Part shown: positions 55,933-64,000 of the stretch, in pieces
How the letters are laid out: the number at the start of each line of letters is the position of its first letter
How positions within the stretch are numbered: position 1 is the stretch's first letter
Assembly (NCBI GenBank): GCA_905221605.1
Contig: CAJNDS010002079.1
Location: 1,140,001-1,204,000, forward strand
Direction: 5' to 3'
Length of the DNA stretch: 64,000 nt
From: Symbiodinium natans
Taxonomy: Eukaryota > Sar > Dinophyceae > Suessiales > Symbiodiniaceae
Made by a program: the position numbers and the translations under genes
The notes under the pieces: model-generated
What the model saw: the letters and a program-made list of their open reading frames with translations, nothing else
What the model was told of the DNA's origin: nothing
The model's database searches: none

Positions 55933-57218
55933 AAGGGAGAGAGAGAGAGAGACTCGCACGGACCCTCACACGCTCACATACGCCCACCAGCGAGCGCGAA
56001 CGCGCGCCGCACGAGTGTGACACAAGCGCGAAAACCGACTTGCGAGCAAGCTGCGGCCAAAGGGGAGATGTCGCTGTCCACCAACAAGAAATCCGCAGCG
56101 TCCGCAGACCGAAACTGAACCTCCTCCAAGGAAAACCTGACTTGCTCGCAGACTGCACAGGATTGCAAAGCCTCAACAAATACCCCGTGAGATGAACACC
56201 TTGCAGCTTGGGAACTCAGTCATCCCCCCTTTCATGAGCGTGAAGGCCATATGGCCCAGAGTCTGTGGTGCCAAAAACAGGACCCTGCTGGGATCCTTGC
56301 ACAGGTCCATTTTCCTCTTGCAGAGGTTCTGCTCCACGACCCCCACGCACTTGGCGTGCAGACTGGGCGGCAGCAAGCGATTGAACTTCCACATGCCTCA
56401 TGGCGCACAAGCTCAAAGGTAGCCTTACTTACCCGCGCATCACCTACATACGTGCATGATCCGATGCCTGGAGCAGCGTTCTCCGGCAGAGCGACCTGCC
56501 CCCCAGGCGTTGTGCTGGACCCCCCAGCCGGCTCCCCAGCAGACTCGCTGGCTGGCGAGTTGGTCAAGGCCTTTGGGTCCTCCCCATCGCGACGATCAGA
56601 GTCCCCGCTGCTTCCCTCTGAGCATTTCTCCTCCCTGACGGACATGTGGCACTGGTAGTCGTGGAACAGGAACATGTCGCTGTCCTTCTTCTGTGGCTTC
56701 ATCCCGTACACGATGAACCCGGTGGCAGTGGGGAGGAGAGCTTTCTGTGCCATTGCCTTTTGCTGGTCGACGACAATGCACTGCTGGACGTGCCACGCGC
56801 GCTGTGTGAGGATCTCCCCGGCCATGAATATGTCCGACACATTGCGCTTCTTTGGTCGCTGCCCTTCATGCACACTGGGATCGGAGATGTGGCCCTTTGC
56901 CCTTGGTACTTGCAGACTCTAGTATCACGAGTGAAAGGACATGTGGAACATGATGGGCGATGGTTCTATGTGTACAAGTAATAAATTCTTTGACACTGGA
57001 TACCATTATCCTCCAAGCTGCTTTCGTGCACACCACTTGTTGCAACGCGCCACAGCTTCCGTGATAGTCGTGTAGTACTGCGTGGTGCTCTCAGAGCTCT
57101 CAAAGGCAAAGTAAGCAGGGGAAGATACGAAGTAGCCCACCAACGCGGTCATGGTGGCAGGAGCTACAGCTAGAAATCTTCTTCTGAGTGGGTCCCCAAT
57201 GCAAGGCCAAAAGCGGAG
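54889..57218 (-). CDS. Gene A: multi-exon unknown protein
   Basis: Five candidate exons: 57,218-57,011; 56,908-56,433; ~56,386-56,200; ~56,150-56,045; 55,062-54,889 (stop TGA at 54,889). The first acceptor is textbook (CTCTTTTTGCAG); intron 1 appears to use a GA donor with correct phase; intron 2 starts GTAAGT. No start codon was fixed, so an upstream exon is likely missing. Exon 1 reads MTALVGYFVSSPAYFAFESS; exon 2 has KKRNVSDIFMAGEILTQRAW and FIVYGMKPQKKDSDMFLFHD then a low-complexity acidic/proline linker; exon 3 has FNRLLPPSLHAKCVGVVEQN; the last exon ends in a basic helix (VLRAKKQKLSEALQHLSNSA). The last intron holds an 850-bp microsatellite. No enzyme motif or family is recognised. The SDIF motif is shared with the neighbouring methyltransferase. 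Confidence 0.6.
55105..55957. repeat. 850-bp CA/CAAACA and GA microsatellite in gene A intron
   Basis: (CA)n mixed with (CAAACA)n over 55,105-55,790, then (GA)n over 55,800-55,957. Open frames of up to 396 codons across it encode only Cys/Val/Phe/Leu/Ser or His/Thr runs and are not genes. Confidence 0.97.
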
Positions 57219-57224
57219 CTGCAA

Positions 57225-58035
57225 AAAGAGACAGCTTTATAGATTTGTGTCTCCCTCAACAATTGACAAATGCTGCTGCATGTGCTGTCAATGCTCAATC
57301 ACTCGGCAACGGACACTGCAGCGCCAGTGGAAGGCCTTGGCAAGCTGCAGAACCCAGCTCTCTCACACTGCAACTCGGCAACACCACTTGAACACAAGAC
57401 CCCAAATGCGAAACATCCCTCTATCTGCTAGTTGGATAGTAGTTTCTTACTAGGCTTCAAGGCCTGAGTCTCTACAAGTCGTAAACCTCAACCCTCAGGC
57501 AAAAAAACAGCTTGCGGCACTTCTTCAGTGCCGCAAGCATAAAATAAGCACTTCCTCAGTGCTGGCTCGCACTTCTTCAGCGCTTGGTCACATTCCCGAT
57601 GAGGCATGGCTGTCGTCGAAGTGAAACCCTGAAATGTGAACCCCAAACCTAGACCCTCAACTGCCCCAGTCCGGGACCCTTGCAGCAGCATGTTGTAGGT
57701 CGAAAGGCTGGACCTGGAGCTTGACTTGCACAGCACCCTGAATACACACTAGTTTGCAAGGGTTGAGATTCACAGGGATCCAACACCTACTGTGTCCTGG
57801 GTTAGGCACCAAACTAGTTTGACAAGTCATAGCCCATTGGTGCTGCATTTCTTGCATGGACAATGATGCTGCTCCCTGACACGCAAAGCGCTTTTGTCGC
57901 GACCCCATCGCAGCTGACAGAAGAGGAACGCTATTCGGTTCCTGTGTGTCTGCAAGGCAAATTGCTTACAGTCAACCCCTGCCCCCCGCCTTCCCCCTCC
58001 CCACGAAGGCAGATCGTACTCCCCGTGCCATGTGG
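57225..58035. other. Spacer between genes A and B
   Basis: No convincing coding sequence. A short foldback (TTGCGGCACTTCTTCAGTGC, then GCACTTCTTCAGCG) repeats near 57,510-57,585. An upstream exon or promoter of gene A may lie here. Confidence 0.5.
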
Positions 58036-58039
58036 CCAA

Positions 58040-58489
58040 CTAACGTTTGCGACTTTGTCTTGGCGGGGTTTTGGGCACGTAGGATTCCACTTCTGCAACC
58101 CTACGGTCTGCTGCCGCCACCCTTCGGTCTGCCTCTGCAAGCCTACCATTGGCCTCAACCAACTCGGTGCTGAGAACGTCGATCTGAGAGTACAGCTGGA
58201 GTTTCTCTGCTTCCAGCTCTGCCAACTTGGCCTGCAATGCAGCCACTTGAGTCGCATCCAGCCGAGTCCTGTGTTTGTTTTTGCGGTTGGTCTCGTAACG
58301 CCTTCTGGCCGCCCTCTTGGCCTCCGCCTCGACGTCAATGATGAGGAGCTTCTGCACTTCCTTCTCCCTGGACGCCACCACCAACTGGAATGCCTGCTCA
58401 GTCTTCCCCTTCGAAGCTGGCACCTCCCGTTTCACCATGGCAGCCTTGGAAGCTGGCAGTTCCCGCTTCACAGTGGCAGCCTTTGTCAT
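58040..58489 (-). CDS. Gene B: basic-region coiled-coil (bZIP-like) protein
   Basis: From an in-frame ATG at 58,487-58,489 to a stop at 58,040, about 149 residues; the frame stays open further upstream, so the start is uncertain. A tandem repeat near the N-terminus (VKRELPASK, VKREVPASK) is followed by a basic stretch RAARRRYETNRKNKHRTR and then heptad leucines in VAALQAKLAELEAEKLQLYS, continuing as a coiled coil with repeated RRVAAADRRVAE. Basic region plus zipper suggests DNA binding and dimerisation as in bZIP factors, but the strict bZIP signature N-x7-R is not clearly met, so a generic coiled-coil protein is possible. It is the most upstream of the five co-directional genes in the element. 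Confidence 0.6.
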   Translation of the reverse strand: MTKAATVKRELPASKAAMVKREVPASKGKTEQAFQLVVASREKEVQKLLIIDVEAEAKRAARRRYETNRKNKHRTRLDATQVAALQAKLAELEAEKLQLYSQIDVLSTELVEANGRLAEADRRVAAADRRVAEVESYVPKTPPRQSRKR

Positions 58490-58819
58490 TTGCCGATGAA
58501 GCCCTGGAGCACAGCGAGGAGAATGCGAGGGAGACAACCGGAGCACGAACGTGAAACTATGGCGGCAAGCCTTTCTCAGTGTAGTAGTAAAACTGTGCAT
58601 GGACTGGCAAGATAGATCTGATGCAACTATCTGGGCACAAGTAAGAAGAAAGGTGAAGCAGTGTAACATGCAAATGCGCTGCTTGGAATGGAGCACAGAG
58701 AGAAATTGTAGTGTACTACTGCTTGACCCATTCAAGGAAGGCCGAGAACTGAAACATGTTGCATGGCCAGGCGCAGGGAGACAGTGAAACATGCTGAGTT
58801 GGCTTGGGCTCCGGCACAA

Positions 58820-59690
58820 AGCACAACCCGGGCCGTGGCCTGAGAGATGTCAGGTCACTGTGCAAAACCACCAAGAAGAATGAATTTCTCGCCTCTAAGT
58901 GAAGAAATGCTGAAGGTAAAGCTACATTCAGTATTCTACCTTAGAATGAAAGGCTTAAAGTTCGCCTCGCATTTACTTTATAGTTTTTTTCATCGTTGAG
59001 GTAAAGCCCTTACAATAAAGAATGTATGTATGTATGTATGTATGCATGTATGTATGCATATACATATAATGTATGCTCTTATGAATAAGTAAACCTGATC
59101 ATTCATATGTGTCATTACTCATATTCGCAGGCATATGTCTCCCCCTTCTTATTATATGTCTGGGCAAGGTAAACGGTTAGGGACCATGCCTGGCTTGGAA
59201 GGCCGCTGCCACCGGGGCCCGTCCTCCCGTCAGAAGTTGCATGGGTTTCGGAGGAGGTCACCAAGGTCTGGAAGCGAAAGGCCGCACAGGCTTTGGGTGG
59301 TTCCCGAAGAATTGGGCTGAGAATATAGGCTTATAATGAGGTGTCAGGTTTGAGGCGGAAGAAGACAAAGGTTTGGAGTTAGGAGCACATCTATAGCGTT
59401 TTGGACTGAGAGGAGGGTTTAAGGCGTGAGGCTACAAGCTCCTGCGCCCCACAAAAGCAAGACATCACTCCACAGAAATTACTGCAAATTTAAGTCTGCA
59501 TCACATCATATAACCCTGCCTGTCAGGTTCAAGTTTAAATGGGTTTGGGGATTGGAGGGTTTAAGGTGTGAGGTTTACCCCTGCGCACCCCCGACTTTTC
59601 CTTCTTCATGCTGCGCGGCGTCGGTCTACTCAGAGACTGCGGCCTTCTGGGTCTCGGCCGCAGTCTCCGCCTTCTACTCCATCTTGTTTT
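58820..59690. other. Interior spacer next to right TIR
   Basis: No gene resolved. It has an ATGT microsatellite at 59,021-59,060 and AT-rich sequence. On the plus strand near 59,605-59,696 a short frame (ETAAFWVSAAVSAFYSILFF) runs directly into the gene D fragment, but no matching sequence exists on the left side. Confidence 0.5.
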
Positions 59691-59696
59691 TCCCGT

Positions 59697-59920
59697 GGAA
59701 CCTGAGCAACCGCCGCTTTCTGGAGGAGGAGATGGGGGTGGCCAGCTCCAGCTCGACCACTTCGGAGCTGTGCGTGATGTATCGGCAGAACCACTCCTCA
59801 AGGCCAGGCCGCAAGGTCTTTGGATCCTCGCCCTCGCGAGAGACTGGCTATCTGTGTGGGCAGGTGGCCCGGGTTCGCCTGACAACCGTCGAGCGCAAGG
59901 AGGGGCAGCAGTCACAGTGA
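59697..59920 (+). pseudogene. Truncated 3' end of gene D in right TIR
   Basis: Identical in translation to the last ~73 residues of gene D (NLSNRRFLEEEMGVASSSST onward, stop TGA at 59,918), but on the plus strand and cut off exactly at the TIR inner boundary. Upstream sequence is unrelated to gene D, so it is a copied fragment without the rest of the gene, unless it has gained a new 5' part. Confidence 0.85.
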
Positions 59921-60417
59921 TTGTTATTTACCGTTTGGGGTTCTGTGTGCAGCGGTCCAGGGTGTAATTATGGTTGAGAGTTCAGGGTTCAGGGCTGAGG
60001 GTTCAGCATTTCAAACTACATATTGACAAGAAGTCATTCATGTCATTAATCAAGTAGGGTGTTTGTGACATGGAGTGCTGATGCCCACCCACGCAGAGAA
60101 AAAACCTCGCTCTTTATTAATCCTTCTCCTTGCCCTTTTCCTACTCCTTCTCTGTCTCTTTGTTTTTTTTCCACTCTCTCTCTCTCTCTCTTTTCTCTTT
60201 CCATTCCTAGACCAGGCCCAGACGATGCAAAAATTTAGAAGCATAACAATCGTTTGTGGTCAAGCCTGTGCCCCAAGCAGTAGGCCCGGCTACCTGAGAG
60301 CAAACTCAGCACGAAGAGACCGTACTACCCTTTACAGTCTAGGTTGAAGGTAGGGTTTAGGGCTTATAAGCTAATAGGGTTCAGGGGTAAATTTTTGTCG
60401 GCAAAGAGCATGGCCAG

Positions 60418-61159
60418 GATGACTATCTGCCAGAGGGAAGTGACAAGTCAACCTATGAGCTCAGCTTTGCGGGAGTGGAGCTGCCTGCGCTGGTGGCGTT
60501 GCCGCGGATTGGGGAGGCGGAGAAGGAGCAGATCTTGGGAGCCAACAAGGCGGGAAGCAAGCCCAGATCCTGGACCCGGAGTGGGGTCCCGCTTTTCTGG
60601 CAGGAGAGCAAGTTGGGAGCTCAGTGTTCCAACCACTCCCTTAACACATTTCGCTGCACGTCGTTGTTGACCTATTGACAATGGTTAATAATAGTTCTGT
60701 CCGTCGTAAGGTCCACAAGCTTCTGGGAGGCTTTCATCGCCATGAACCGCTGCAACTGCGTGGTGGACTTGACGCCAGGCTCGGGGAGCCTGGCGAAGGC
60801 GTGCTTGCGCAGGGGGGTGCAGTATTGGGGGTGCGTGAAAAAGAAGCTCTGTCATAGTAGGGTAACATTGTACATCTTGTAAGGGTACTTAAACTGAATA
60901 AGGAATAAGGTTTTTTTCCTTACCATCCCAACCATGAACCAGGAAAAGCCACGCCGCTTGGTTGGGGAACATCGTGGACCTCGAGGCGGTGAGATGCATC
61001 ACCATGGCCAAGCATGTCCTGTTTCACCAATCCCTCTCCGAGATGATCAACGAGTTCTTCCGCGAAGAATTGAAGGACCAGGGGGAGGCCGACCAGGAGG
61101 CACTCACCGCGGAGGAGGTCGCAGCATTGGATGGCTCGCTCGAAGGGGTGGACCCGTGA
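60418..61159 (+). CDS. Gene E, right copy: Rossmann/SAM-methyltransferase-like
   Basis: Mirror of 42,443-43,184: exons 60,418-60,611, 60,711-60,845 and 60,943-61,159 (stop at 61,157-61,159). The coding exons show no disabling change relative to the left copy; the visible differences are mostly in introns or other frames. It has the same DLTPGSG motif-I-like loop and introner-bearing second intron. Because it lies in the TIR, every full-length transposon carries two convergently placed copies. Confidence 0.7.
60851..60942 (+). repeat. Introner-like element in gene E intron 2, right copy
   Basis: Same 92-bp element as 42,660-42,751 in inverted position. Confidence 0.8.
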
Positions 61160-63029
61160 GGGGGGAGGGGGGAGACGGGAGGTAGAAGAGAGAAGAGAGG
61201 TGGGGGTGGATCAGATTGCGCAGCCACCCATGTCTAAGAAGACCTGCATGCTTTTACTCGAGCAGCGATCTGATCTGCGTAGGCGTCCTTTTGCATTGTG
61301 TCGGATGAAGGCCTGGGTTGAAACCTGGACTGAAGATGCCGAGGGTGGATCTTGTGCAGCCCACACACATGCAAGCTACATGTCCTTGTCCTTGTAATAA
61401 GGGCAGTTCATGTCGTTGTCCATCAGCGATCTGCGTCGGCATCTCTTTTGCAATGTTCGCCGCTCTGGCAGCCAAGTCTTTTCCATTCCAAACATGGCCT
61501 CGAGCTGGCATCTCGTGGAGATGTGTCAGCCTGTCTGTGTCCTAACTTTTGGGCTTGCTCGGCGACAAACATACTTGAGCGTCTATTTTACCTTCTGGGC
61601 ATTGCGCGCAAATCGCATTATTCATTAATACATAATAATAAGGTCAGACGTATTGTGATCCGTGGCAGGCATTTTCGCGGATGGAGTGCCTGCAAGCTCT
61701 GAACTATGAGGCGGGAGCCCCAGATGCCGGAGTCTACTTGTAGTGGTTCCAGGTAGGATTCAATTCACGTTTCATCGTTGAATGTCAAGGTTTCCGAGTT
61801 GGGTAGGAAGGCTCAGGGTAGGAGGAAGCCTTTGGAGTTTAGGTGCAGCCCACTGGAACATCCCCTAGACTTTTGGCAACCCTAATCCCTTAACACCAAA
61901 TCAGGCTCACCGGACAACGGGGCAAACAGGGGCCGGGCATTAGTCCATGTCCTTCTCCTTCAGACTTAGGCTTTTGGTTTTGGCTACACCACCTTCCGGC
62001 CGAAGTACCCTGAAAATCCACATCTTCAAATGATTAGTAGCCTCATTGTTCCTGTGCCTGCAGTCAGAGAACCGCAGTGTTGCTGGGTACTGAACACTCT
62101 CAGACACCAAGTCTGGTATCTGTTGACTCTGAGAGATCAACCTCAAGCCTTAGGGTTTAGGGTTGAGGGTTTAGGGTTAAGGGTTTAGGGTTTAGGGAAG
62201 CTTACCTGCTTGAAGGGACTAGCAGCGGGGTCAGAAGCTGCAGCGTCAAGTCGAGGTTCGAGGGCGAAGGGCGCTAAGCTTAACTGAATTACACAGTCCA
62301 ACGTCGTCCCTGAGCCAGCACCAACACCTTCCGCCGGCGCAGAGGAGCCCTCTTCAGGGAAAGGGGGGAGGAGGGAAGAAGACAATTTAAAAAGGGATGG
62401 CGTCCGGCAATTCTTGATGATGATTATTTTCTGGTGCACCCTCAAGACTCCTCTGCCAGAAGCACAACTTTCTGCCTTGAACGCAGTGGTGTCGGCACTT
62501 GTGACTATGAATCTATAGGCTTGAAGGGCCAGACTCAACATGCTGATGCAAGCCTGCAATACGCCGTCGCGATGCCCAGGCAATCCAGGCCCCAACTTGC
62601 AAACTACCCGTGTCAGGCGGTCAAGATTTCAGACGTTGCGTTTGTTGCAGCCCCGCTACAGATTGCCATGTGTATCTTTGTCCAGATATCCATGTCATAA
62701 CTTTGTCTTTCGCAAAATAGAATTGCCATCCGAAGCACCCTTGCTTGCACTTGGGCTTGTCGAAACTTTGCGTGACTGCTCGTGGGTGTTCGTCAGGCTT
62801 GATCTGGGATTGGAAATGGAGGTTTGCGTTGTCCCAGGTCTGGACCTGCATCCGCTTTATGACGGCTCAACTCTGCACTTTCCGCTCCAATTTGTGGGTT
62901 GAAAACAAAGCCGCTAAGCCTGTTTCTTTGAAAGGCCATTGCCGAGCCATGCTGCGCTGGTCTGCTGCGCTTCGCAGCGCCTTCTTGACTCTTTCTTTGC
63001 CTCTCTGTAATATCATAGTATTACTAGTA

Positions 63030-63049
63030 CTAATAGTAGTACTAATAGT

Positions 63050-63096
<47 letters not shown>

Positions 63097-63148
63097 ATAA
63101 ATACTAATTGTACTAGCTGTTATAGTAGTAGTAGCAGTAGCAGTAGAG

Positions 63149-63235
<87 letters not shown>

Positions 63236-63373
63236 ACAAAAAATCATCATCATCAAAAGAACACTAAATTTAAAGTAGTAGTCTTTATAATATTATACTA
63301 TTATTGTTATTGCTATTATTATTAATTCTATTTGCATTAGTATTTTTTAATTAACATAAATTTATACATATTT

Positions 63374-63413
<40 letters not shown>

Positions 63414-63655
63414 TATAATATATATATATATATATATCACTTTTATGTTGTGTTGGCATATGTTTATATGTACATTTATCTATATTATACTTTAATATGG
63501 TTAGATTTTATTACATTATATTATATGATATTGTATGCTTATTATTATTACTATATTTTGAGATGATACTACATTATATGATTATATTATATTACATCAT
63601 CTTTATATTATTACTACTACTACGACTACTACGACGACTGCTACTACTACTACTG

Positions 63656-63687
<32 letters not shown>

Positions 63688-63700
63688 GCTACTACTGGTA
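63030..63700. repeat. Subterminal microsatellite block, right TIR
   Basis: (AGT)n at 63,048-63,095 and 63,145-63,235, (AT)n at 63,380-63,440, short AAT repeats, (TAC)n at 63,610-63,690. Same order as the left arm, different lengths. Confidence 0.95.
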
Positions 63701-63759
63701 GTGACGAACCACAATTTCCTTAATATTTTTCGCGGAGGGGCAAAGCACAACCCAGATTA

Positions 63760-64000
63760 GGTTCTCCCTGTCCATACACCCTAACCCCTAAACCCTAGAC
63801 GCAAAACCCTAAGCCCTAGACCCTAAACCCTAAAGCCTAAAAACCCAGAAAGCTCAGAATCTCCCTTCCCCAAACCTTGAACCCGCAACCCTTATACAGT
63901 TGGCTTCAGCCCAATGGCGCTTGTAAGGCTTTTGGGCTTCAAACGTTTAGGGTTTAGGGGTTTAGGGGGGGTTTACGGGGTTGTTGAAGGGGTGCAAGTG
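63760..64000. repeat. Host telomere-motif mosaic resumes
   Basis: CCCTAAA-type units right after the transposon end, then a unique island and TTTAGGG units, as in region 1-29,338. No gene is resolved. Confidence 0.85.

Larger units (their letters stand above)
39736..63755. mobile_element. ~24-kb giant DNA transposon with ~4.1-kb TIRs
   Basis: The sequence 39,736-43,905 recurs inverted at 59,697-63,755 with only scattered substitutions and microsatellite length changes. The outer ends match as CTGGGTTGTG...CACAACCCAG and are flanked by a 4-bp direct repeat ATTA (39,732-39,735; 63,756-63,759). The interior encodes an hAT-like transposase, a C5 DNA methyltransferase and three other genes, all on the minus strand. 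hAT elements normally make 8-bp duplications, so the 4-bp repeat may be chance or the superfamily may differ. The alternative is a plain inverted duplication that happens to enclose transposon genes. Confidence 0.75.
59697..63755. repeat. Right terminal inverted repeat
   Basis: Mirror of 39,736-43,905; 4,059 bp against 4,170 bp, the difference lying mainly in microsatellites. A few substitutions separate the arms, for example in gene E-adjacent frames and near 62,750. Confidence 0.92.

Noticed and set aside
54989-56179. Open frames up to 396 codons over the CA/GA microsatellite
   Set aside because: Only the few-codon repertoire of a dinucleotide repeat (Cys/Val/Phe/Leu/Ser on one strand, His/Thr/Arg/Glu on the other). 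The tract lies in a gene A intron.
39736-63755. Maverick/Polinton or virus-derived element
   Set aside because: Despite long TIRs there is no protein-primed polymerase B, capsid protein, packaging ATPase or retroviral-type integrase; the transposase is hAT-like.

Overview
The window looks like nuclear DNA of a dinoflagellate, most likely a Symbiodinium-like or related alga. Four things point there: plant-type telomere motifs (TTTAGGG) throughout, a very large Copia polyprotein of the kind common in dinoflagellates, GC and GA 5' splice sites alongside GT, and long runs of genes on one strand. The species call is inference; no database was searched.

Layout. (1) 1-29,338, and again 38,740-39,735 and 63,760-64,000: host DNA in which short unique islands are separated by degenerate TTTAGGG/CCCTAAA blocks. 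Many islands hold an open minus-strand reading frame of about 17-57 codons, bounded by an AG acceptor and a GT/GC donor. I read them as small exons of one or more unidentified genes, several with membrane-helix-like segments, whose introns are filled with telomere motif. Small inverted-repeat elements and hairpins also lie here, including a 631-bp MITE with an 8-bp target duplication.

(2) 29,339-38,739: an apparently intact, young Copia retrotransposon on the minus strand. It has identical 246-bp LTRs, a GAATC target duplication, a half-tRNA-Met type primer site and a 2,960-residue polyprotein. Besides Gag, protease, integrase, RT and RNase H, the polyprotein carries a 2-oxoglutarate/Fe(II) dioxygenase-like domain between integrase and RT.

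(3) 39,736-63,755: a ~24-kb composite with ~4.1-kb terminal inverted repeats (TIRs), read here as a giant DNA transposon. Its 15.8-kb interior carries, all on the minus strand, a coiled-coil protein (gene B), a multi-exon unknown (gene A), a complete C5 cytosine DNA methyltransferase, an eight-exon hAT-like transposase (BED-like zinc finger, D-D-E) and a seven-exon ~813-residue unknown (gene D). Each TIR carries a copy of a three-exon Rossmann/SAM-methyltransferase-like gene (gene E).

How it may fit together. The transposase would act on the long TIRs. The methyltransferases carried by this element, and the dioxygenase-like domain in the neighbouring Copia, suggest that mobile elements here carry DNA-modification enzymes. 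Short repeats shared between host introns and element introns look like introners. Exon coordinates were derived by hand from splice consensus and reading phase and may be off by a few bases.
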